From the NCBI GenBank assembly GCA_038146925.1, contig JAYQSP010000008.1:248001-312000 (forward strand): a DNA stretch of 64,000 nt. Direction: 5' to 3'. Below the pieces are notes generated by a model. That model saw only the letters and a list, made by a program, of their open reading frames with translations. It did not search any database and had not been told where the DNA came from. Of the stretch, positions 1-7,739 are shown one piece after another. The DNA is from UBA830 sp038146925 (lineage in GTDB: Bacteria > Pseudomonadota > Alphaproteobacteria > MPNO01 > UBA830). Position 1 is the first letter of the stretch, and each line of letters begins with the position of its first letter. The position numbers were made by a program, and so were the translations under genes.

Positions 1-498
1 GTGTTCGAATCCGGCGCCATCCTGTTCTATCTGGCGAAGAAGTTCGGCGAATTCCTGCCCACCGATCCGTCGGCGCGGGCCGAATGCATGTCCTGGCTGT
101 TCTGGCAGATGGGCAGCGCGCCGTATCTGGGCGGCGGGTTCGGGCATTTTTACGCCTACGCGCCGGAGAAATTCCAGTACCCGATCGACCGCTTCACGAT
201 GGAGGTCAAACGCCAGCTCGACGTGCTCGACCGCAACCTGGCGGAGCGCCAGTTCCTCTGCGGCGGCGACTACAACATCGCCGATATCGCGACCTATGCG
301 TGGTACGGCAACGTCGTGCTCCACGATCAGTATGAAGCGACCGAGTTCCTCGACGTGAAGAGCTACACAAACGTGGTCCGCTGGGCGACCGAGATCGACC
401 AGCGCCCTGCCGTACAACGGGGCCGCCGGGTCAACAAGATCCGCGGCCCGGAAGAGCTGCAGCTCGCCGAACGCCACGACGCCAGCGATTTGGATTAG
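1..498 (+). CDS. yghU: YghU-like glutathione S-transferase, 5'-truncated by the window edge
   Basis: The reading frame is open to the left edge, so the GTG at base 1 is probably internal and only the last 165 residues are seen. It begins in the end of the thioredoxin-like domain (FESGAILFYLAKKFG, with the ES pair that contacts glutathione in GSTs). It continues into the all-helical C-terminal domain with the FWQMGSAPYLGGGFGHFY and FLCGGDYNIADIATYAWYG stretches characteristic of YghU/nu-class GSTs. Such proteins use two glutathiones for disulfide reduction or organic peroxide reduction in the cytosol; that role is family knowledge. The next gene is on the opposite strand. Confidence 0.85.
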   Translation: MFESGAILFYLAKKFGEFLPTDPSARAECMSWLFWQMGSAPYLGGGFGHFYAYAPEKFQYPIDRFTMEVKRQLDVLDRNLAERQFLCGGDYNIADIATYAWYGNVVLHDQYEATEFLDVKSYTNVVRWATEIDQRPAVQRGRRVNKIRGPEELQLAERHDASDLD

Positions 499-519
499 GC
501 AGGCACGAGTTCAGAGGAG

Positions 520-945
520 CTATTCCGGCACCATTTCGCCCGACCCGCCGAGTTCCGCCGGCATGTCGCGGAATTTGGGCAGGCCGTCCCGGATCGTCAG
601 GGTTTTCGACCCTTAGTGGATGTGGATCTGCGGCTCGAACGGAAGATCCGGCGCCGTGTCCGGAAAGACTTCTTCCAGCCCCGCTTCGGGCAGCTCGTTG
701 AACACGTGACCGCCGCATTTCGTGCAGTGTTTCCGGTTCACATGCGGAGTCTTGTTATAGGTCGCGATGTTGTCGGCACCCTTCGTGACCGCGACGCTTC
801 CGGCGGGGAAGATGGCATAGGCGCTGACAGGCGATGCGCCCCAGTGTGCGCAGTCGCGGCAATGACAGTACCCGGCGGCGATCTGCTCGCCCGTCACGTC
901 GAATTCGACGGCGCCGCAGAAACAGTTTCCGGTATATGTGGTCAT
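520..945 (-). pseudogene. GFA (glutathione-dependent formaldehyde-activating) family protein, interrupted by a premature TAA
   Basis: The N-terminal 110 residues form a good GFA/CENP-V zinc domain with Cys8, Cys10, Cys27, Cys29, Cys32, Cys74 and Cys77. The frame then meets TAA at 613-615. Reading on in the same frame gives 30 more codons (GSKTLTIRDGLPKF, then GGSGEMVPE) ending in TAG at 520-522, which is the normal end of this family. The usual residue at the stop is Tyr in an HYG motif, so one TAC/TAT to TAA change explains it. The shortened protein keeps all visible zinc ligands and might still fold. A sequencing error is the main alternative. The start ATG at 945 has AGGAGAGA just upstream. 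Confidence 0.8.
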
Positions 946-966
946 GTGTCTCTCCTCTGTTCGGCT

Positions 967-1485
967 CTACAGTTCCTTCGCGTCGATCAGCACGAAGGCG
1001 ATGCGGCAGGGTTCGGTGCCGCGATTGGCCCAGGCGTGGTTGGTGCCGCGCTGGACGATCACATCGCCGGCTTTCAGGTGGACTTCGTCCTCGTCGACCA
1101 GCATGTCGATCTCGCCCGACAGCACGATGGCGTAATCGACGCTGCGGGTCTTGTGCATGCCGGGGTGGCGCACCGGGCCGCCGCTGTCGGGGTCGAGGCC
1201 CAGTTCGCGCTTCATGTCTTCGTTGCTGACGCTGTCGTCGTCGGGTACGAACTCGACGATACGGAACACCGAGCCGCCGTCGGGCGGCGCGACGCCGATT
1301 TCGCGGTCGGCCTTGTCGATGTCGCCGGAATTGTCCGACGGGGTCTCGTCTTCCGCCCACAGGAGCGTCGAGGTGAGCCCGTTGGCCGCGCGGACGCGGA
1401 CGTTCTCCGCCGGTCCGTCGAGCGCGATGATGGCCTTGCCGGTGGCGTCGTGGCCGGTGACGATACGTCTGATCTGCTGTGCCAT
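967..1485 (-). CDS. Cupin domain protein
   Basis: A 172-residue protein starting MAQQIRRIV at 1485, preceded by GGGAG seven bases upstream; the longer frame to 1605 runs into the divergent promoter region and is rejected. The C-terminal half is a single cupin barrel: RHPGMHKTRSVDYAIVLSGE (motif 1) and DVIVQRGTNHAWANRG (motif 2), with His residues suited to binding one metal. The pattern is that of small stand-alone cupins often found beside aromatic-degradation genes. Substrate and reaction cannot be told. It is transcribed towards the GFA gene and divergently from the selenoprotein operon. Confidence 0.75.
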   Translation of the reverse strand: MAQQIRRIVTGHDATGKAIIALDGPAENVRVRAANGLTSTLLWAEDETPSDNSGDIDKADREIGVAPPDGGSVFRIVEFVPDDDSVSNEDMKRELGLDPDSGGPVRHPGMHKTRSVDYAIVLSGEIDMLVDEDEVHLKAGDVIVQRGTNHAWANRGTEPCRIAFVLIDAKEL

Positions 1486-1538
1486 GTCAGTCTCCCTGTT
1501 TGGCCGGATTATAGTATCGCGCCGGGCAGGATGCGAAT

Positions 1539-1567
1539 TTGACAGGCCCCGGCGATTGCCGTGAGAT
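1539..1567 (+). promoter_or_regulatory. Candidate sigma70 promoter of the selenoprotein operon
   Basis: In the 109-base gap between divergent genes there is a perfect TTGACA at 1539-1544, a 17-base spacer, and TGAGAT at 1562-1567. The -10 element matches the consensus at only three positions. It lies 27 bases before the ATG at 1595. Confidence 0.4.
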
Positions 1568-1594
1568 AGCCGCCACAACGGACGAGGATCGACC

Positions 1595-2701
1595 ATGACC
1601 GACATGACCTACGCAGACGCTCCGTTCGCCATCCGGGCGGATATCGGCGCGGCCCACGCCGCGACCTGGGACCGCATCGCGTCGCCCGGTACCTGGTTCG
1701 ACGGCGAAACCCGCGTCGCCATCGCGGCGGAAACGCGGAACGCCAGGGACTGCGTGCTGTGTGCCGAGCGCAAGGAGGCGTTGTCTCCCTATTCGGTGGA
1801 CGGCTCCCATGACAGCCTCGGCGATCTGCCGGAGAACATCGTCGAGGTCATCCACCGGATCGTCTCCGATCCCGGCCGGCTGATGCAAAAATGGTACGAG
1901 GATAGCCTCGCCAGCGGTCTGACCGAGGAAGAATACGTCGAGATCGTGGGTGTGACCTGCTCCACCATATCCGTGGATACGTTCGCCCATGCCGCCGGCC
2001 TGCCGCAACGTCCGCTCCCCGAGGCCAAACCGGGGAAACCCAGCCGGGTGCGCCCGCCACAGGCGAAACAGGGCCCGGCCTGGGTGCCGTGGATCGGGCC
2101 GGAGGACGGCGCCGAGACGGGGATCGCCGAATTCGCGCCGGAATCGTCCAACGTGCGCCGCGCGATGAGCCTGGTCCCCGACGAAGCGGTCGGGTTCATG
2201 GCGCTGGTCGGTGCGCAGTATCTCGACGGCGGCGCCATGCAGGATTTCTCCCGGACCGGCCGGGCGCTCGACCGTCAGCAGATCGAACTGATCGCGGGCA
2301 GGGTGTCGGCCATCAACCAGTGCGCCTATTGAACGACCAGCCATGCGCTTCTGCTCCGTGCGAGCAGCCAACATGACGGAAACGAGGTCGATCTCAGCGC
2401 CATCATCGGCGAGGCCGAGGGAGACGCGGGGATTGCGCACGGCAACCTGCTGGGCCGTTTTGCGGAAGCCGTTGTCCTGGACGATGCGAATGCACTAAGC
2501 GCGGCGCGGCGCGACGTTCTCGACACGCTGGGGCCGGAGGCGCTGGTCGATGCCTGCGGAGTCGCGGCGACGTTCAACGCCATCGACCGTGTCGCCGATT
2601 CCACCGGTATTCCGATCGACGAAGCGCGGCTGGAGCCGACGGCCGATTTCCGGGAATCTCTCGGGATCAACGCTTTTCCGTCCGGCAGATCGCCGGGTTA
2701 G
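1595..2701 (+). CDS. AhpD-like alkylhydroperoxidase-related selenoprotein (in-frame TGA read as Sec246)
   Basis: The frame starting MTDMTYADAP reaches TGA at 2330-2332 and then stays open in phase for 122 more codons to TAG at 2699-2701, giving 368 residues. The TGA lies in CAY-U-TTSH, so the AhpD redox/general-base motif CxxCxxxH is present as CxxUxxxH (Cys243, Sec246, His250). The downstream part keeps host codon bias and AhpD-like helices (ATFNAIDRVADSTGIP). A short hairpin follows the TGA. Families of alkylhydroperoxidase-related selenoproteins are known; the function is presumably thiol- or selenol-dependent peroxide or quinone chemistry. It heads an operon with an LLM flavin enzyme and a Mo hydroxylase. 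A conventional annotation would stop at 2332 (245 residues) and lose the active site. The alternative is a TGC to TGA nonsense mutation. Confidence 0.8.
2330..2375 (+). promoter_or_regulatory. Candidate bacterial SECIS element after the in-frame TGA
   Basis: TGA 2330-2332 is followed after 18 bases by a perfect 6-bp stem CTGCTC (2351-2356) / GAGCAG (2362-2367) around the loop CGTGC, which carries GU. A flanking CATG/CATG (2342-2345 with 2372-2375) could extend it below an internal loop. Distance and small GU-bearing loop resemble SelB-binding hairpins of bacterial selenoprotein genes. It is folded by eye only. Confidence 0.5.
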
Positions 2702-2719
2702 GCGGGGAACGCGCCGTCC

Positions 2720-3787
2720 ATGGATCTGTCGCTGTTCTATCTGCCGACCTGGCGCGAAGGTTACGGCCAGACGCTGACGCGGTATTACGAAGAGATCGCC
2801 GAAAGCATCCGGCTCGCCGACGATCTCGGCTGGACCCGGGCGCTGACAACGGAGCATCATTTCCATTATTACGGCGGCGCGGTACCCAACCCGGCGATCA
2901 TTCTCGCGGCCTGGGCGCGGGAAACGAAGAACATCCGCCTTGCGCCCGCGGTCTCCCTGATGCAGCTACGCGATCCGCTGAAAGTGGCGGAAGATTACGC
3001 CCTGGTCGATCACCTGTCGGGCGGGCGCTGCGACATGGGGGTGGCGAAGGGCTTCGTGCCCCACGAATTCGACGCCTTTCACATCGACCAGGCGGAGGTG
3101 CCGGAACGCATCGCCGAGGGGCTGGAGATCTGCCGGAAATTCTGGGCGGGCGAGCCGTTCGAGCACAGCGGCAAGCATTTCAGCTTCGAGCGCCTGCAGC
3201 CCTGGCCGCCGGCGGTGAACGGATCGCTGCCGATCTGGAACGCGGCGTCGAATTCGAAAGACAGCTTTGTCAACGCCGCCGAACGTGGTTATCACCTGAT
3301 GATGAACCACTATCCGATGAGCGCGGAGTCAGCGGCCGAGAAGTTCGGCTGGTACTGCGAGACCTGGGAGAAAGCGGGGCGCAAGACGTCCGATCGCAAG
3401 ACCATGATGGCGTTCATGACCCATATCGCCGACACCGAGGAACAGGCAATCGACGAGGCCAGGGCCGCACTGCAGGAACATGCGGGTGCGTTCGGCAAAG
3501 TGATGCGCGGCGAACAGTGGGATACCGACTGGGAGGGCGACGTCTCCGTCCTGCTGCATATGTGCGAGAACGACGACTGGCGCGACGTCTTCCGCCGCCG
3601 CACGCTGATCTGCACGCCCGAACAGGCGGCGGAACGCATCCAGCGCTATCTCGATCTCGGCTTTTCCGAGATCTCCTTCATCGCCCGCTATGCCGGGCTG
3701 ACCCACGATCAGACAATGACCACGATACGGCGGATATCCGAAGAGGTCCTGCCGATGCTGGGCCTGTCGGCCCGCGCCGCCGAATAA
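2720..3787 (+). CDS. LLM-class flavin-dependent oxidoreductase (bacterial luciferase-like)
   Basis: 355 residues, starting MDLSLFYLPTW 18 bases after the selenoprotein stop. It has the luciferase-like TIM-barrel signatures: TRALTTEHHFHYYGG near the N-terminus, then RLAPAVSLMQLRDPLKVAEDYALVDHLSGGR and the GVAKGF segment. Enzymes of this group use reduced FMN or F420-type flavin and oxygen to monooxygenate small organic substrates; the flavin reductase may come from elsewhere. The length is normal. It sits inside a same-strand operon with redox and ring-attack enzymes, so a catabolic oxygenation is likely. A second, distinct LLM protein lies at 49603-50748. Confidence 0.88.
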   Translation: MDLSLFYLPTWREGYGQTLTRYYEEIAESIRLADDLGWTRALTTEHHFHYYGGAVPNPAIILAAWARETKNIRLAPAVSLMQLRDPLKVAEDYALVDHLSGGRCDMGVAKGFVPHEFDAFHIDQAEVPERIAEGLEICRKFWAGEPFEHSGKHFSFERLQPWPPAVNGSLPIWNAASNSKDSFVNAAERGYHLMMNHYPMSAESAAEKFGWYCETWEKAGRKTSDRKTMMAFMTHIADTEEQAIDEARAALQEHAGAFGKVMRGEQWDTDWEGDVSVLLHMCENDDWRDVFRRRTLICTPEQAAERIQRYLDLGFSEISFIARYAGLTHDQTMTTIRRISEEVLPMLGLSARAAE

Positions 3788-3806
3788 CCCCGAAAGGAAC
3801 CGAAAT

Positions 3807-4349
3807 ATGACCCGCATGAAAATTCTCTCCCGTGAAGACATGAACGACGAGCAGGGAGCGCTTTACGACTCGTTCGTCGCCGACGGCAAGCCCCATGCCG
3901 GACCCTACTGGGCCTATATCCGCCATCCGTCGCTGATGAAGTTGTGTTCCGATGTCGGCGACTGGTTCCGTGGTTCCGCCCTCAGCGGCCGGGAACGCCA
4001 GATTGCCGTGCTGACCGCGGTGCGTTACTGGGACGGCGAATATCCCTGGGCGGTGCAGGTGCGGGCATCGCAGGCCGCGGGCGTCGATCAGGATACGATC
4101 GATGCGATCAACGAACGGCGCGATCCCGGGCTGACGGATCCACGCGAAAAACTGGCGCACGAGATGGCGACGCAGCTGACTGCCACGCACCGGCTGACCG
4201 ACGAGACCTACGCCGAGGCGGAAAAGCTGTTCGGCGAGGAGGATTTCGTCGCGCTGGTCGGGGTCATCGGCTATTTCGGCATGGTCGCGACGACTGCCAA
4301 CGCCATCGATGCGACCCCACCCGACGAAGCACCGGCGCGGCTGGTGTGA
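3807..4349 (+). CDS. Carboxymuconolactone decarboxylase-like (AhpD fold) protein
   Basis: 180 residues, ATG 19 bases after the LLM gene with GAAAGGAACCG upstream. The core LSGRERQIAVLTAVRYWDGEYPWAVQVRASQAAG followed by LAHEMATQL is the CMD/AhpD helical fold. The CxxC redox pair of AhpD is absent and EYPWAVQ stands in its place, so it is not an obvious peroxidase; proteins of this type are usually annotated as CMD family. It is the second AhpD-fold protein of the operon, after the selenoprotein. A role in ring-fission lactone chemistry is possible but unproven. Confidence 0.82.
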   Translation: MTRMKILSREDMNDEQGALYDSFVADGKPHAGPYWAYIRHPSLMKLCSDVGDWFRGSALSGRERQIAVLTAVRYWDGEYPWAVQVRASQAAGVDQDTIDAINERRDPGLTDPREKLAHEMATQLTATHRLTDETYAEAEKLFGEEDFVALVGVIGYFGMVATTANAIDATPPDEAPARLV

Positions 4350-4371
4350 CCCGGAAATACACGAGCCGGTC

Positions 4372-5412
4372 GTGAACGAAGGCCTCATCCCCGTCACCGT
4401 GCTGACCGGCTTTCTCGGAAGCGGTAAGACGACCATCCTGTCGCGGCTGGTGCAGAATCCGGCCTTCGCCGATACGGCGGTGATCGTCAACGAATTCGGC
4501 GAAGTCGGCCTCGATCATGCGCTGCTGGAAGCGTCGGACGAGAGCATCGTGGATCTGTCCTGCGGCTGCATCTGCTGCACCATCCGGGGCGATCTGGTGT
4601 CGACGCTTGTCGATCTGTACGAGCGGCGCGCGGCGGGGGAAATCAGACAGTTCAGGCGCGTGGTCCTGGAAACCACGGGCCTCGCCGATCCCGCGCCGAT
4701 CATCCATACTTTGATGCAGGAACCGCTGGTGTTCGAGCGCTACCGGCTGGCCCGGGTGGTGACGTCGATCGATGCGGTCAACGGAATGACGACGCTCGAC
4801 CGACAGCCGGAAGCGGTGAAACAGGCGGCCGTTGCCGATGCGTTGCTCGTCACCAAGACCGATATGACGAACGATGCGGAGGCGATGACGGCACTGGATG
4901 ACCGCCTGCAGACGATCAACCCGACTGCAGACCGGGCGATTTGTATCCACGGCGATACCGATCCAGCCTTTCTGTTCGAGGGTGGGCTCTACGATCCGGC
5001 CGGCAAGGGCGGAGAGGTCGCGGACTGGCTGGCGACTGAGGCATCGGCGCCGGCACATGCACACGATATCGACGTGAATCGCCACGGCGACGGCATCCGC
5101 ACGTTTTCGCTGACCCGCTCGGCGCCCGTCAGCCGGGGCGCGCTGGGCGTTTTCATGCAGATGCTGGCGGACCAGAGGGGCGACGATCTGCTGCGCCTGA
5201 AGGGCTTGGTCCTGCTGACCGACGATCCCGACCGTCCGGCGGTGGTGCATGGCGTACAGCACGTCATTCATCCGATCCGACGGCTCGATTCGTGGCCCGA
5301 GGAGACGGCCGAAACGCAGCTGGTGCTGATCGTGCGGAATATCGAGAAGAAATGGGTGGAAGAGCTCTGGGACCGCGTCATCGGCAGCGCATATGCGGAT
5401 CTTGTCGTCTGA
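4372..5412 (+). CDS. CobW/COG0523-family GTP-binding metallochaperone
   Basis: 346 residues from the GTG at 4372 (reads as MNEGLIPVTVLTGFLGSGKTT); an ATG at 4309 would overlap the previous gene by 41 bases and add a tail foreign to the family. Visible motifs are Walker A GFLGSGKT (residues 13-20), the metal-binding CGCICC (64-69), ETTGLADPAP and the guanine-specificity TKTD. A CobW C-terminal domain follows. The family delivers metal ions (Zn, Co, Fe) to client enzymes at the cost of GTP. In this operon plausible clients are the VOC dioxygenase or another metalloenzyme next door; that is inference. No strong ribosome site is seen before the GTG. Confidence 0.88.
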   Translation: MNEGLIPVTVLTGFLGSGKTTILSRLVQNPAFADTAVIVNEFGEVGLDHALLEASDESIVDLSCGCICCTIRGDLVSTLVDLYERRAAGEIRQFRRVVLETTGLADPAPIIHTLMQEPLVFERYRLARVVTSIDAVNGMTTLDRQPEAVKQAAVADALLVTKTDMTNDAEAMTALDDRLQTINPTADRAICIHGDTDPAFLFEGGLYDPAGKGGEVADWLATEASAPAHAHDIDVNRHGDGIRTFSLTRSAPVSRGALGVFMQMLADQRGDDLLRLKGLVLLTDDPDRPAVVHGVQHVIHPIRRLDSWPEETAETQLVLIVRNIEKKWVEELWDRVIGSAYADLVV

Positions 5413-5470
5413 CCGTTTTATTACGCAGCTAAAAGAGCTAAATTCCCGGCAGGGACGTCAGGAGGCGATC

Positions 5471-6430
5471 ATGAACCATACCGGCATAGACAAAGTGACC
5501 TTTGGGGTCGCGGATATCGAAAAAGGCGCGAAATTCTGGACTGATTTCGGCCTGGCCCCCGTCGACAACGGCTGCGGACATCCCGCGTTCGCGGCGCAGA
5601 ACGGCTCGATGGTGGAGCTTCGGCAACCGGACGACCCGGATCTTCCGCCACCGGTCGGCGAGGACGTGAACGCCACGGCGCGCGAGGCCATGTTCGGCGT
5701 CCGTTCGTCGGAGGACCTGCAGGCGCTGGCCGCCAATCTGTCGGAGGACCGCGAAGTGCGCGAAGATGCCGACGGCGCGATCCACACCGTCGATCCGCTG
5801 GGCTATGGGCTTGCCTTCCGCGTGACCCGGACGACGCCGGTTGAGGCGCCGGAGCTGGACGTGAACGTGCCGGGCCGACCGACACGCATCAACCGGCGGG
5901 CGGAAAAATACGACAAGGCGGCGCCGCTCGAGATGTCGCACATTGTCTACGTCACCGACGATATCGAACCGCACAAGGAATTCTATGTCGACCGGCTGGG
6001 TTTCAAACTGACCGACGCCTATCCGGGCCGGGGATATTTCACCCGCGGCGCGGCGGCGCATCACCATCACAATCTGTTCCTGCTCAACCCCGGGCACGGC
6101 AAGCGCGGCTTCCACCATCTGGCGTTCGAGGTCGGCACGATCCACGAGCTGTTCGGCGGCGGCAACAACATGACGCGCGAGGGCTGGGACACGATGATCG
6201 GTCCTGGCCGGCATCCAATCTCGTCCTGCTATTTCTGGTACTTCAAGAACCCCTGCGGCGGGGCGGCGGAATACGATTTCGATTCCGACGTCGTCGACGA
6301 CAACTGGGAATACAAGGAATGGGAATCGACGCCGGAGAACTTCGCCGAATGGGCCCTTGCCGAAGGTATGGGTGACGCGCTGCTGTTCAAGGGCATTCAG
6401 GGCGGGGTGAGCGACCACAAGGGCGAATGA
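5471..6430 (+). CDS. Two-domain VOC family protein, probable extradiol-type dioxygenase
   Basis: 319 residues, start at 5471 chosen because GGAGG lies six bases upstream; the frame is open back to 5393. Two betaalphabetabetabeta modules are visible: TGIDKVTFGVADIEKGAKFW (N-terminal) and MSHIVYVTDDIEPHKEFY (C-terminal). The C-terminal module carries the candidate iron ligands: His in MSHIVY, His in GFHHLAFEV and Glu in AAEYDFDSD, as in type I extradiol dioxygenases, plus a His-rich AAHHHHNLF strand. The ring-cleavage substrate is unknown. Its stop overlaps the ATG of the next gene in ATGA, so it is translationally coupled to the Mo hydroxylase, which might supply its hydroxylated substrate. 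Confidence 0.8.
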   Translation: MNHTGIDKVTFGVADIEKGAKFWTDFGLAPVDNGCGHPAFAAQNGSMVELRQPDDPDLPPPVGEDVNATAREAMFGVRSSEDLQALAANLSEDREVREDADGAIHTVDPLGYGLAFRVTRTTPVEAPELDVNVPGRPTRINRRAEKYDKAAPLEMSHIVYVTDDIEPHKEFYVDRLGFKLTDAYPGRGYFTRGAAAHHHHNLFLLNPGHGKRGFHHLAFEVGTIHELFGGGNNMTREGWDTMIGPGRHPISSCYFWYFKNPCGGAAEYDFDSDVVDDNWEYKEWESTPENFAEWALAEGMGDALLFKGIQGGVSDHKGE

Positions 6431-7263
6431 AACCCGCGCCTTTCGATTATTTGCGCGCCGCCAGCCTTGACGAAGCGGTCGCAGCGCTTGCCGCCAATAC
6501 CGGTGCGAAAGTGATCGCAGGCGGGCAGAGCCTCGTCCCGATGCTCAATTTCCGTCTGGTCGACGCGCCGCTGTTCGTCGATATAAGCGGAATCGACGGT
6601 CTTTCGGGCATCAGCGAAACAGAAGATGGCGGGATCCGTATCGGCGCGCTGACGCGGCATTTCGACCTGGAGACATCGGCGGTGATCGGCGACCGGTATC
6701 CGGTGCTGCACGAGGCCATGAAACACGTCGCGCATCTCGCGATCCGCAATCGCGGCACGATTGGGGGCAGTCTGTCCCACGCAGATCCGGCAGCGGAACT
6801 GCCGGCGATGGCGGTTCTGCTGGACGCCGAAATTGTCGCGAAGGGGCCCGGCGGCGAACGACGGATTATGGCTCGTGATTTTTTCGAAGCGCCGCTGACC
6901 ACGAAGCTGGCGCCGGACGAAATCGTCACGGCGGTGGAACTACCGTCCTTGCCCGCCGGTACCGGCTGGGGGTTCGAGGAACTCGCACAGCGGCGGGGTG
7001 ATTTTGCGGTCGCGGGCGTGGCTGCGTTAGTTGCGGACGGCAATGCCCGGATCGCGGTTTTCGGCGCGCACGACACGCCCTTGCGGGCGACGAAAGCGGA
7101 ACAGGCGTTCGGGTCGGATGGCATCGACGCGGCGGTTGCGGCATTGCGCGCGGAGATCGACCCGTCGGACGACCTCCACGGGTCGGCGGATTACCGTCGC
7201 CACCTGGCGGGCGTTTTGTGCAAACGTGCGTTGCAGAGCGCCATGAATAGGGCAGGCGCATGA
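6427..7263 (+). CDS. Molybdenum hydroxylase FAD-binding (medium) subunit, CoxM/CutM type
   Basis: 278 residues beginning KPAPFDYLRAASLDEAV. It has the two FAD pyrophosphate-binding motifs of xanthine oxidase-family medium subunits, VIAGGQSLVPM and TIGGSLSHADPAAE, followed by the CO-dehydrogenase flavoprotein C-terminal domain. It passes electrons from the [2Fe-2S] subunit to an acceptor through FAD. It overlaps its neighbours on both sides by ATGA, and the order medium-small-large matches the cox/cut layout. Confidence 0.93.
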   Translation: MKPAPFDYLRAASLDEAVAALAANTGAKVIAGGQSLVPMLNFRLVDAPLFVDISGIDGLSGISETEDGGIRIGALTRHFDLETSAVIGDRYPVLHEAMKHVAHLAIRNRGTIGGSLSHADPAAELPAMAVLLDAEIVAKGPGGERRIMARDFFEAPLTTKLAPDEIVTAVELPSLPAGTGWGFEELAQRRGDFAVAGVAALVADGNARIAVFGAHDTPLRATKAEQAFGSDGIDAAVAALRAEIDPSDDLHGSADYRRHLAGVLCKRALQSAMNRAGA

Positions 7264-7739
7264 CGGACAGGATCTCTATCTCGGTCACGGTCAACGGAGC
7301 GACCCACACGGCGGATGTCGAACCGCGCCTGCTGCTGGCGGATTTCATTCGCGAGAACCTGGACCTGACCGGCACCCATGTCGGCTGCGAGCACGGCATC
7401 TGCGGCGCCTGCACGATCCTGATGAACGGCGACAGCGTCCGGTCCTGCCTGACGCTGGCGGTACAGGCCGACGGGGCCGAGATCGAGACGGTCGAAAACC
7501 TTGGCGATGCCGAGAACCTGGGGCCGCTGCAGCAGGCGTTTCGCGAACATCACGCGCTGCAATGCGGTTTCTGTACGCCCGGTATGCTGATGACCGCGAC
7601 CGACATGCTGCGCAAGTATCCGCTGGAAACCGATGAAGATATCCGCGACGGCCTGTCGGGCAACATCTGTCGCTGTACCGGCTATCAGCACATCGTCGAT
7701 GCCGTCCGCGCCGCCCGCGACGAAAGGGACGCGAAATGA
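7260..7739 (+). CDS. Molybdenum hydroxylase [2Fe-2S] (small) subunit, CoxS/CutS type
   Basis: 159 residues. The plant-ferredoxin-type cluster is bound by Cys43, Cys48, Cys51 and Cys63 (GCEHGICGACTI) and the second, helical-domain cluster by Cys102, Cys105, Cys137 and Cys139 (QCGFCTPGM and NICRCTG). All eight ligands are intact. It relays electrons from the Mo centre to the FAD subunit. It is coupled by ATGA to the genes before and after. Confidence 0.95.
   Translation: MTDRISISVTVNGATHTADVEPRLLLADFIRENLDLTGTHVGCEHGICGACTILMNGDSVRSCLTLAVQADGAEIETVENLGDAENLGPLQQAFREHHALQCGFCTPGMLMTATDMLRKYPLETDEDIRDGLSGNICRCTGYQHIVDAVRAARDERDAK

Noticed and set aside
1595..2332. A complete 245-residue alkylhydroperoxidase ending at 2332
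   Set aside because: The frame continues in phase with conserved AhpD-like sequence, and the stop falls on the catalytic position, so the selenoprotein reading is preferred.
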